Source: Balneolales bacterium (GTDB lineage Bacteria > Bacteroidota > Rhodothermia > Balneolales > Natronogracilivirgulaceae). Taken from it: a DNA stretch of 8,710 nucleotides. The stretch's first letter is position 1; each line of letters starts with the position of its first letter. A program made the position numbers and the translations under genes. Below are positions 1 to 6,397 of the stretch, in pieces. Location: contig SLQC01000334.1 in the NCBI GenBank assembly GCA_007131625.1, positions 1 to 8,710 of the forward strand, in the 5' to 3' direction. The notes under the pieces were generated by a model. That model was not told where the DNA came from. It did no database searches and worked only from the letters and a program-made list of their open reading frames with translations.

Positions 1-544
1 AAAACAAAGTTGGCCCCTGGGTGCGGTTGTCATCGAGATCAGCCTGTGGTGTACGTCGATAAACACCCGGAGCGTCACTGCGTTTGTCGGCCTATTCATC
101 ACTGAGGGGCTGGCGCATTCGCCAGCCACCCACTGCCAGTTGCACAGTGGCCAAGGCATCGCCAGTCTGTTTGGCCATTTCAAGCAGACGTTCATCACCA
201 GTTGCACGGTATGCCCGCAGAAATGAGCGGCCAACCCATGGTGTACCAGGTGGTTCGATGGTTATATAGGTCTCATCGGGAAAAGGCTGGAGGGTTCCAT
301 AACCCGAATTGTAGCGCATTTCCAAATCGCCGGATATAAGAAAGGGATATCCCCCTTTGTAAGACAATTCGTTAAATGCGGCAGCTGCACGTAGAATCCC
401 GTCCTCGACTTCTTCTGCTGTTGGCAGTTTATTTTCTGCAATAAAGCTGCTATAGAAATCGTCATCTGTCGTTTGACCATAGGTGTTACATGGCTGGGTG
501 AGGTGAATGGAAAGTGCAAGTTATAAAAATATTATGACTCTCAT
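1..544 (-). pseudogene. Pectate-lyase-like secreted protein, 5' part, broken by two in-frame stop codons
   Basis: The frame reads from ATG at 542-544 to the left edge with no frameshift, interrupted by TAA at 521-523 (codon 8) and TAG at 92-94 (codon 151). The first 24 codons, if codon 8 is read through, look like a Sec signal peptide: MRVIIFL, stop, then LALSIHLTQPC and a YGQ-like cleavage region. The rest shows an A-rich helix, a GGYPF motif, PPGTPWVG, AYRATGDERLLEMA and GGW, and after the TAG, LDDNRTQGPTLF. This order (GGY, then PPGTP.VG, A..ATGD, QL..GGW, LDD.KTQ) resembles the helical-barrel pectic-acid-lyase-like proteins (PL10-like) as I recall them, which degrade pectin-type polymers outside the cytoplasm. 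The continuation of recognisable family sequence past both stops is what marks this as a decayed gene and not a short real one. Translation could only restart at weak internal codons such as TTG at 365-367. Family assignment is by eye; the 3' part is outside the window. Confidence 0.6.
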
Positions 545-686
545 ATAGTTTCTTTAGCCTTGAAAAGAGGTCAGGACAGTAAATCGAGAGGAATGATTAA
601 TCCAATTTAAATTGAGCGATTTTTAGAAAAAAATAACAATAATCAGCTTAACAAACGACAAATAGCATACAGAAAAAAGAGTCCAT
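545..686. other. AT-rich gap between mutS and the broken lyase gene
   Basis: No gene is seen here. The stretch is AT-rich and holds a perfect 12-bp palindrome, CAATTTAAATTG, at 603-614. It lies downstream of mutS and upstream of the broken lyase gene, both read leftwards, so it should hold the mutS transcript end and the old lyase promoter. I find no convincing hairpin plus T-run for mutS. Confidence 0.5.
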
Positions 687-3533
687 TCAGTCCTTCTCAA
701 GCAGGCGCTTGAGCTCCGACATCAGCATCAGCGCTTCCACCGGCGTCATCCGGTTGGGATCCGCGCCTTCCAGCTTGTTTTTGACCGTTTCCAGGTTGGG
801 ATCCATCTCCGTCTGAAACAGTGACATCTGGGTGATGACACTCTGCTTTTCGGTTTTTTTCGTCACCTCCCGGGTTGTGGTTTTCATGGCAGCCGCACTC
901 TTTTCAATATTTCCGGCACCTCCTTTTCCACCCACACTTCTGGCGCCACTGGTGCCTTCCGCCCCCACGTCATCGCCGGTACCATCCACACTCCCTTCAA
1001 CTCCTGTTCTATCCACACTTTTGCCGCCGCCGGTGCCATCCGTTTTCTTCTTACCGTCAAGCGTACCGGATGACTGGGTCACATCCAGACTGTGAGATTC
1101 CAGATTTCCGAGAATCTCCTTTGCCCGGTGGATCACAATCTGGGGCAGACCGGCCATCGCTGCCACCTGAATTCCGTAGCTGTGATCCGCCCCGCCACGA
1201 ATCAGCTTCCGTAAAAAAATGATCTTCCCTTTATACTCTTTTACCTGGACATTGTAGTTGACGATGCGCTCATAGAGATTTTCGAGTTCGTTCAGTTCAT
1301 GATAGTGGGTCGCGAATAGCGTCTTGGCCGCAACGGCAGGCTGATTGTGCAGATATTCTGCCAGTGACCAGGCGATGCTGAGTCCGTCAAAGGTACTGGT
1401 GCCCCGGCCGATCTCGTCCAGCAGAATCAGTGAGCGCGGACTGGCGTTGTTCAGAATATTGGCCGCTTCGTTCATCTCCACCAGAAACGTACTTTCACCG
1501 GCGGCAAGATTGTCCGAAGCCCCCACCCGGGTAAAAATTTTGTCCACAATGCTGATGGATGCCTCTTTGGCCGGGACAAACGATCCGACCTGGGCCAGCA
1601 GCACAATGAGTCCCGTCTGCCGCAAAATAATGCTCTTACCGGCCATGTTCGGACCGGTTATGATCAGGATCTGCTCATTTTCATTGTCGATGGTTACGTC
1701 GTTCGGGATAAACGGCTCTCCGCGGGGAAGTGATCGCTCCACAACCGGATGCCGTCCACCTTTTATATGAACAGCCGTTCCGTCATTGACCGACGGTTTC
1801 ACGTAATTATACCGGTAGGCCACCTCCGCCAGACTCTGCAGGCAATCCAGCTGCGCGAGTGCATCCGCGTTTTGTTGAATCGGACCGGCCTGTTGCGCAA
1901 CGACTTCCAGCAACTCCTGAAACAGTTCCTGCTCCAACGTCTGGCTCCGCTCTTCCGAGGAAAGTATTTTCTCTTCTATCTCTTTCAATTCCGGTGTGAT
2001 ATACCGTTCGGCATTGACGAGTGTCTGTTTCCGGATAAAATCCTCCGGCACCTTGTCCTTGTGCGCATTGGTCACTTCGATATAGTACCCGAACACCTTG
2101 TTGTAGCCGAGTTTCAGGGATGAAATGTGGGTGCGGTCGACCAGATCCCGCTGGATCCGGGCGATATATTCCTTGCCGTTCCGTGCGATATTTCTGATCT
2201 CGTCAAGTTCCCCCGAATAGCCCTCACGGATGTATCCGCCGTCCCGGAGTCCCGCCGGCGGATCATCCACAAGCGCCGCGTCCAGCCGGTCCTGCAGATC
2301 GGCCATGATTTCAACTTGATCGTTAATCTTGTAGATCAGTGGTTCTTCGAGATCAGCCAGCACCGCTTTTATTTCGGGAAGCCGCCCCAGGGAATCGTTC
2401 AACTGCTTCAGCTCCCTCGCATTCGCCCGTTTGACACAGATCCGCGAGACAAGTCTTTCCAGATCACCGATCTCCTTCAGGATACTCTGCAGCTGCTGAC
2501 GCAGGTCCAGCCGGATATGAAACGCCTCGACAGCCTGAATTCTCAGGGTGATCTGCTGGAGGTTTTTCAACGGCCTCATCAGCCATTTCCGAAGCATACG
2601 GCCACCCATAGCGGTCCCCGTTTCATCCAAAATCGAGATGAGAGTTCCGTCGTCGCCCCCCTGCTGCAAACTGGTGACAAGCTCCAGGTTACGCTTGGTG
2701 GAGGAATCGAGAATCATGTAACCCGAATTTTCAAATGTGTACATGGTCCGCAGATGTCCGAGCGACGCTTTTTGATTTTCCCGGACATAATGGATCAGTG
2801 CCCCCGCCGCCACATGAGCCGTTTCAAGCTCATCGGTGCCAAATCCTTTCAGCGAGTGGGTCTTGAAGTGTTCTAACAGAATATCGTAGCCGTACCTCCC
2901 CTCGTAAATCCAGTCCTCCTGCCAGGTAATCACGTATCCGGAGAGATCGTCCGGCATCTCCTTTTTGTGCTTTTTGCTCATCAGCAATTCGGCGGGAGCG
3001 ATGGAGGCCAGCACATCGCGCAGTTCGCTCCGGGACAAATCACAGACGGCAAATTCGCCGGTTGAAATATCGGCAAAAGCGAGTCCGAACTGTTTGCCGG
3101 CTGGATGCAGGGAAGCGATGTAGTTGTTGCGGTTGCGGTCCAGTACTTTATCGGACATCGTTACACCGGGGGTAACGACTTCGGTAACGTCGCGATTGAC
3201 CAGTTTGCGTCCGGCCGCCCTGGCCTGCGCCGGATCTTCGGCCTGATCACACACCGCGACCCGATACCCTTTCCGGACCAGTTTCGGCAGGTAGCTGTCC
3301 AGAGCATGATAGGGGAAACCGGCCAGCGGGGTCTGATCGCCGCCGTTGTTTCGCCGCGTGAGGGTAATTCCCAGCTCCCTGCTGATGGTAATGGCATCAT
3401 CGGAAAATGTCTCGTAGAAATCCCCCACCCGGAACAGCAACAATGTGCCGGGATACTGCTCCTTGATCTCCTGATACTGCCGCATCAGCGGAGTCTTTTG
3501 CTTTGGATTTTCTGCGATACTTGTTTTACCCAT
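687..3533 (-). CDS. mutS: DNA mismatch repair protein MutS
   Basis: The product is a 948-residue MutS1-type mismatch-recognition ATPase, which acts as a dimer on newly replicated DNA and recruits MutL. The N-terminal mismatch-binding domain has the diagnostic F-x-E in GDFYE (F39, E41), which separates it from MutS2. The connector and lever/clamp domains fill roughly residues 130-570. The ATPase domain (about 575-810) shows Walker A GPNMAGKS (627-634), Walker B LILLDE (702-707), the GRGTSTFDG signature (709-717) and ATHYHE (741-746). A QMSLF motif at 902-906 matches the known beta-clamp-binding consensus. The C-terminal helices (about 929-948, TPVEALMLMSELKRLLEKD) fit the MutS tetramerisation/MutL-contact tail. 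MutS proteins are usually about 850-880 residues; the excess is mainly a glycine-rich repeat linker at 816-880. The ATG at 3531-3533 puts the core start (TPLMRQYQEIK) at residue 14, as usual. No Shine-Dalgarno is visible. A divergent glycosylase gene lies 339 bp away. Confidence 0.97.
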   Translation of the reverse strand: MGKTSIAENPKQKTPLMRQYQEIKEQYPGTLLLFRVGDFYETFSDDAITISRELGITLTRRNNGGDQTPLAGFPYHALDSYLPKLVRKGYRVAVCDQAEDPAQARAAGRKLVNRDVTEVVTPGVTMSDKVLDRNRNNYIASLHPAGKQFGLAFADISTGEFAVCDLSRSELRDVLASIAPAELLMSKKHKKEMPDDLSGYVITWQEDWIYEGRYGYDILLEHFKTHSLKGFGTDELETAHVAAGALIHYVRENQKASLGHLRTMYTFENSGYMILDSSTKRNLELVTSLQQGGDDGTLISILDETGTAMGGRMLRKWLMRPLKNLQQITLRIQAVEAFHIRLDLRQQLQSILKEIGDLERLVSRICVKRANARELKQLNDSLGRLPEIKAVLADLEEPLIYKINDQVEIMADLQDRLDAALVDDPPAGLRDGGYIREGYSGELDEIRNIARNGKEYIARIQRDLVDRTHISSLKLGYNKVFGYYIEVTNAHKDKVPEDFIRKQTLVNAERYITPELKEIEEKILSSEERSQTLEQELFQELLEVVAQQAGPIQQNADALAQLDCLQSLAEVAYRYNYVKPSVNDGTAVHIKGGRHPVVERSLPRGEPFIPNDVTIDNENEQILIITGPNMAGKSIILRQTGLIVLLAQVGSFVPAKEASISIVDKIFTRVGASDNLAAGESTFLVEMNEAANILNNASPRSLILLDEIGRGTSTFDGLSIAWSLAEYLHNQPAVAAKTLFATHYHELNELENLYERIVNYNVQVKEYKGKIIFLRKLIRGGADHSYGIQVAAMAGLPQIVIHRAKEILGNLESHSLDVTQSSGTLDGKKKTDGTGGGKSVDRTGVEGSVDGTGDDVGAEGTSGARSVGGKGGAGNIEKSAAAMKTTTREVTKKTEKQSVITQMSLFQTEMDPNLETVKNKLEGADPNRMTPVEALMLMSELKRLLEKD
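912..1046 (-). repeat. Five degenerate 27-bp (nine-residue) repeats inside mutS
   Basis: Residues 830-874 of MutS divide into five nine-residue units with no gap: KTDGTGGGK, SVDRTGVEG, SVDGTGDDV, GAEGTSGAR and SVGGKGGAG. The 27-bp period is also visible in the DNA, where two copies of an 11-base block around ATCCACACT begin 27 bp apart near 980-1020. The tract lies between the ATPase domain and the beta-clamp motif, so it probably acts as a disordered tether. Repeats of this type can change unit number by slippage without breaking the frame. Confidence 0.7.
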
Positions 3534-3872
3534 AGGTGACGGCTTCCATAATCCGCATTTCAGTCAAAGTAATTCATTCCGGGAAACGTTACCTCCGGGG
3601 TCCCCTTCCGGGTACAGGGTGCGTCCGATGGCTATTCCGGAAAGAAGTTTGGTACTTTTCACAAATTTCAACTGATTGTCTTATTTTCCGACTAATCTTT
3701 TAAAATAGGATAACTGCAGGACAAGGTAAATCGGGTAATCACTAATTGGTCACTGACGATTCCAAAAGCAGCAATTTTTTTAAAAAACACCCATAACAAA
3801 AATTTTCGATAGACAGATTTATGATTCAACATGTGGATGCTCTGACCATATGAATCAGAAGAATTATAGCAG
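3534..3872. promoter_or_regulatory. Divergent mutS / glycosylase intergenic region
   Basis: This 339-bp gap must hold the promoters of mutS (leftward) and of the glycosylase gene (rightward). A weak sigma70-like pair for the rightward gene is TTGTCT at 3676-3681 and TAAAAT at 3701-3706, with a 19-bp spacer, longer than ideal. The stretch 3776-3787 is a perfect palindrome of six T then six A. A GC-rich patch at 3592-3615 near mutS contains CCGG repeats able to fold weakly. I could not place a mutS promoter with confidence, and no coding sequence is seen. Confidence 0.4.
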
Positions 3873-4478
3873 ATGAAGCTTTCACAGACTTTTTTTCAGG
3901 ATGACGATGTCGTCGCCATCGCACGCAATCTGCTGGGCTGCCGGTTGTGGACCTGCATCAGCGGGCATATCACTGCCGGTGAGATTGTGGAAACCGAGGC
4001 ATACGATGGACTGACGGATCGCGCCTCTCACGCTTTTGGCGGCAAGCGCACCCCGCGCACAGAAATATTTTATCATTCCGGCGGAGTCTCATACACCTAT
4101 TTGTGCTACGGCATCCACACCCTGTTCAATATCATCACGGGTCCGGCCGGTGTTCCGCACGCCGTGCTGATCCGTGCCATTGCGCCCTGCGAGGGGATCG
4201 ATGTTATGCTCAAACGCCGCAACCATTCGAAATTGAAGCGAAATACGGCGGGTGGCCCCGGACTGGTAAGTCTTGCCCTCGGCATAACCAGAGAGCATAA
4301 CGGGATTGCTGTGGGCGGTGAGATCATCTGGGTTACCCGGGATCGCAGTTCAAAAACGTTGCCGGACGACCGGATCCATGCTTCCCCCCGCGTCGGCGTT
4401 GATTATGCCGACAGGGATGCGGCGTTGCCGTGGCGCTTCCGGATTGCCTCATCGCCATGGACCAGTCCAGCGAAGTAA
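3873..4478 (+). CDS. mpg: DNA-3-methyladenine glycosylase, AAG/MPG family
   Basis: The protein (201 residues) belongs to the monofunctional alkyladenine glycosylases, which start base excision repair by removing 3-methyladenine, 7-methylguanine, hypoxanthine and related bases. Aligning by eye with human AAG, the catalytic glutamate (human E125) is E42 in ETEAY (40-44), Y44 matches Y127, H53 in RASHAFGG matches H136, Y76 in YTYLCYG matches Y159, N86 in LFNI matches N169, and R101 in VLIRAI matches R182. The GGPG.VS.ALGI block (127-138) and the SPRVGVDYA...LPWRF ending (171-189) are typical of bacterial members, and the length is normal for them. The ATG at 3873 puts the family's N-terminal helix (FFQDDDVVAIARNLLGC) at the right distance. 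No Shine-Dalgarno is obvious. It is divergent from mutS and convergent with the DUF4168 gene, so it is probably transcribed alone. Confidence 0.95.
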   Translation: MKLSQTFFQDDDVVAIARNLLGCRLWTCISGHITAGEIVETEAYDGLTDRASHAFGGKRTPRTEIFYHSGGVSYTYLCYGIHTLFNIITGPAGVPHAVLIRAIAPCEGIDVMLKRRNHSKLKRNTAGGPGLVSLALGITREHNGIAVGGEIIWVTRDRSSKTLPDDRIHASPRVGVDYADRDAALPWRFRIASSPWTSPAK

Positions 4479-4676
4479 CACTCATTCAAATGACTCAGAA
4501 TTGTGCCAGATAATATCGAACATCCTTGCCAGGTTTGGATAACAAGATGATTGAAATACCCGAATATTCGCTATCAATTCAGACTAAATACCACGTGCCC
4601 TACGGGACACAGAATAAAAGCCCATCACTTATAGCAACAGGCTTTTAAGAAAAATCAAAATATTATCAGGGGCATA
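4479..4676. other. Convergent gap between glycosylase and DUF4168 genes
   Basis: No gene is seen. The gap contains a perfect 10-bp palindrome (CGAATATTCG, 4561-4570), a GC-rich bulged hairpin at 4595-4610 (GTGCCC, loop TAC, GGG-A-CAC) and the hairpin listed separately at 4615-4647. Such a cluster fits the 3' ends of two converging transcripts. Confidence 0.5.
4615..4647. terminator. Candidate bidirectional terminator hairpin
   Basis: TAAAAGCC at 4615-4622 pairs perfectly with GGCTTTTA at 4640-4647 around a 17-nt loop. Because the stem ends in A/T, each strand presents a T-run on its 3' arm, as expected for a hairpin serving both the glycosylase gene (ending at 4478) and the DUF4168 gene (ending at 4677). 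The large loop and short T-run make it weaker than a textbook terminator. Confidence 0.5.
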
Positions 4677-5192
4677 TCAGAAGTCGGGTTGCCCACCCTG
4701 TTGCATTTGTGTTTCCTGAATCATTTGCTGCATTTTTTGTTGCAACTCTGGACTTGTCTGAATGGCGGTAAAAATCTGCTGGTACCGCTCCAGGTTCAAT
4801 CCTTCATCTTCGATAGCTGAAATAAGCTTGCCTTCCATTTCCTGTTCTATTTCTCCAATGAGTTCGGAAGCTTTCTCGAATTTTTCCACAGTGTCAGATT
4901 CGACATCCAGCTCGTCCGGAGATTGTCCCATTTGCATTCCCTGAAGGATTTCATTATAGGTTTCCACATCCAGGCCTTCTTCTTCCACAATTCCGATCAT
5001 TTCCATTTGTGCTTCGGTCTGAATTTCCTGCGCTTTCATGGAAGCATCTACAAATACTTGAAGTTCTTCATCAGACACGACGGTCGTCTCTTCCGGTTGT
5101 TGGGGGGGCTGCTGAAACTGTGCCTGTGCCGATACAGTCACAAAAACAAACAACATAGCCATCGTGCATTTGGCAATCCATTGATAATTCAT
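4677..5192 (-). CDS. Secreted DUF4168-domain protein with internal duplication
   Basis: This small exported protein of unknown function resembles DUF4168 (PF13767). I prefer the ATG at 5190-5192 (171 residues): a GAGG lies a few bases upstream, and it gives a clean signal peptide, MNYQWIAKCTMAMLFVFVTVSAQAQ, cut after AQAQ. The ATG at 5207 would only add MIEDY. The mature protein starts Pro/Gln-rich, then has two similar acidic helical segments about 58 residues apart. Counting from the ATG at 5192, FVDASMKAQEIQTE with IVEEEGLDVETYNEIL (about 47-83) pairs with FEKASELIGEIEQE with AIEDEGLNLERYQQIF (about 105-141). It ends in a Gln/Met-rich tail. There are no cysteines beyond the signal peptide and no catalytic motif. 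It is probably periplasmic or surface-exposed. It stands alone, divergent from the sugar operon. Confidence 0.85.
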   Translation of the reverse strand: MNYQWIAKCTMAMLFVFVTVSAQAQFQQPPQQPEETTVVSDEELQVFVDASMKAQEIQTEAQMEMIGIVEEEGLDVETYNEILQGMQMGQSPDELDVESDTVEKFEKASELIGEIEQEMEGKLISAIEDEGLNLERYQQIFTAIQTSPELQQKMQQMIQETQMQQGGQPDF

Positions 5193-5569
5193 ATAATCCT
5201 CAATCATTATTTTTCATTTTTTTTAAGAGATTTCTATAACAGGTTCAACATAAAATTATTATTCGAAAATCCCGAATTTAACATTATGGAATAATTGACC
5301 ATGTCCCATTGTGACCGACCGGGCAAGTGTCGCTTTGTTATTTGGCTACAAATCATGCGAAGGAAAATCGATCCAGGGCCTGAATAATCAGTGCAAATAA
5401 TGTTACATTTGCCATAGCCAGAGTGGCTTTAGGATGTTCGAAGTATCCGGAAAAATACTCCTGTTGGCTGATTGTTACTTTTCCCGGATAGTTTTATCAA
5501 TTCTATCAATTACGAAATATTTAATTACCTTATTGAACAGTTCAGTTATAAATCAAAACATGGTAACCT
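5193..5569. promoter_or_regulatory. Divergent region upstream of the DUF4168 gene and the sugar operon
   Basis: This region of roughly 370 bp separates two divergent transcripts and should hold both promoters. It contains an imperfect inverted repeat (5444-5454 with 5479-5490, listed separately), a short hairpin AGCCA-GAG-TGGCT at 5416-5428, and a direct repeat TATCAATT at 5495-5502 and 5504-5511 (9-bp step). No clear -35/-10 pair or Bacteroidetes-type -33/-7 pair could be placed. No gene or recognised riboswitch is seen. Confidence 0.45.
5444..5490. promoter_or_regulatory. Imperfect inverted repeat, candidate operator or leader hairpin
   Basis: TATCCGGAAAA at 5444-5454 faces TTTTCCCGGATA at 5479-5490. 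The arms are complementary apart from one extra C on the right arm. The arm centres are about 36 bp apart, and the right arm ends 80 bp before the start codon of the first operon gene. This could be a pair of half-sites for a regulator of the sugar operon, or a stem in its 5' leader. Function is inferred from position only. Confidence 0.35.
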
Positions 5570-6289
5570 ATGCAACCGGTCGTACAAATATCTCTGGATG
5601 TAACCAGTAACGAGGAAGCGCTTAAAACAGCGGCAATGGCGATGCGGGCCGGTATCGACTGGCTGGAGGCGGGAACCCCGCTGATTCTCGCTGAGGGTTT
5701 GCATTGTGTGCGCAGACTGCGTGAGCGTTTTCCCGGCACCCCTATTGTCGCTGATCTCAAGACCATGGATGGCGGTTATCTGGAAGTTGAAATGATGGCC
5801 AAAGCCGGAGCCACACATGTCGTCGTCATGGCTCGGGCTCACGAAGAGACGATACGATGTGTGGTGGAAGCGGGTCGTGATTATAATGTGAAAGTGATGG
5901 GAGACAATCTCGCCTGGCCGGATATGGTAGACGGTGCGAAACGGCTGGAAGATCTGGGTTGTGATTATGTCATTCATCATATCGGCTATGACGAAAGACG
6001 TGGTATCGCTGCCCGGGGAGAACGTCAGCCAAGTCCGCTGGATCAACTTTCCAAAGTGGTAGCAGCAGTGCATGTTCCTGTTCAGGCTGTCGGCGGACTT
6101 ACCCTGGAGCAGGCCATTCGGTGTCCGGAATATGGCGCTCCCATGGTGGTGCTGGGCGCTCCGCTGACCATTGACGCCGATGCGTTCAAAACAGCGGACG
6201 GTGATCTGGAAAGCTCATTGCGCCTGATTTGTGACAGGATTCATGCCTATGGGGATGTCCCCATCAACAAAAAGAACGGAAATAGTTGA
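5570..6289 (+). CDS. 3-hexulose-6-phosphate synthase-like protein (HUMPS / OMP decarboxylase superfamily)
   Basis: A 239-residue TIM-barrel protein of the HPS/3-keto-L-gulonate-6-phosphate decarboxylase group, metal-dependent enzymes that make or break a C-C bond through an enediolate. The superfamily pattern is complete: D10 at strand 1, E33 in WLEAGTP, D62-x-K64-x-x-D67 in ADLKTMDGG, D112 in MGDN, HIGYD (137-141), and GG (175-176) for phosphate. The Asp at 112 and the HxGYD motif resemble hexulose-phosphate synthase (HxlA) more than KGPDC (UlaD), which has Glu and HxxRD there. The usual length is about 210; the extra residues include a C-terminal IHAYGDVPI tail. No phosphohexulose isomerase or kinase is nearby, so a formaldehyde-fixing role is not supported by context. 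The next genes are two dehydrogenases, which suggests a sugar or sugar-acid pathway. The ATG at 5570 gives the normal family N-terminus; an ATG at 5560 is out of frame. No Shine-Dalgarno is visible. Confidence 0.8.
   Translation: MQPVVQISLDVTSNEEALKTAAMAMRAGIDWLEAGTPLILAEGLHCVRRLRERFPGTPIVADLKTMDGGYLEVEMMAKAGATHVVVMARAHEETIRCVVEAGRDYNVKVMGDNLAWPDMVDGAKRLEDLGCDYVIHHIGYDERRGIAARGERQPSPLDQLSKVVAAVHVPVQAVGGLTLEQAIRCPEYGAPMVVLGAPLTIDADAFKTADGDLESSLRLICDRIHAYGDVPINKKNGNS
6249..6264 (+). other. Perfect 7-bp inverted repeat at the 3' end of the HPS-like gene
   Basis: ATGGGGA (6249-6255) and TCCCCAT (6258-6264) are perfect complements around TG. In RNA this would fold as a six-pair GC-rich stem with a four-base loop. 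It overlaps the codons for YGDVPI and is not followed by a T-run, so it is not an ordinary terminator. It could slow transcription or mark an RNA-processing site before the dehydrogenase genes. Confidence 0.35.
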
Positions 6290-6291
6290 TT

Positions 6292-6360
6292 TTCGATCGA
6301 ATTTATGAAACATCCATGGCGAATGTATTCTACACAGGCAAATGATTAAAACCATGGATG
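6292..6360. promoter_or_regulatory. Palindrome and widely spaced 9-bp inverted repeat between operon genes 1 and 2
   Basis: The 108-bp gap between the HPS-like and dehydrogenase genes holds a 10-bp palindrome TTCGATCGAA (6292-6301) right after the stop codon. A perfect 9-bp inverted repeat follows: CATCCATGG at 6311-6319 and CCATGGATG at 6352-6360. The arm centres are 41 bp apart, close to four helical turns, and the right arm ends 37 bp before the dehydrogenase ATG. This could be a regulator site pair or an intercistronic hairpin with a 32-nt loop. No Shine-Dalgarno precedes the dehydrogenase gene. Confidence 0.35.
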
Positions 6361-6397
6361 CTCCGCGTGTCCTTATGAATCCAAACATTGTAATCTC

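Noticed and set aside
92..523. Recoding of TAA and TAG as sense codons
   Set aside because: Other genes here end in TAA or TGA at the expected family lengths, so a changed genetic code is not supported. Nonsense mutations or sequencing error are simpler.
2127..2876. 249-residue plus-strand open frame inside mutS
   Set aside because: It is antisense to the well-supported MutS lever/clamp region, resembles no protein family I know, and is explained as a shadow frame.
5570..6289. Formaldehyde-fixing ribulose monophosphate operon
   Set aside because: The active site is HPS-like, but there is no phosphohexulose isomerase next to it and the neighbours are dehydrogenases. The role is left open.
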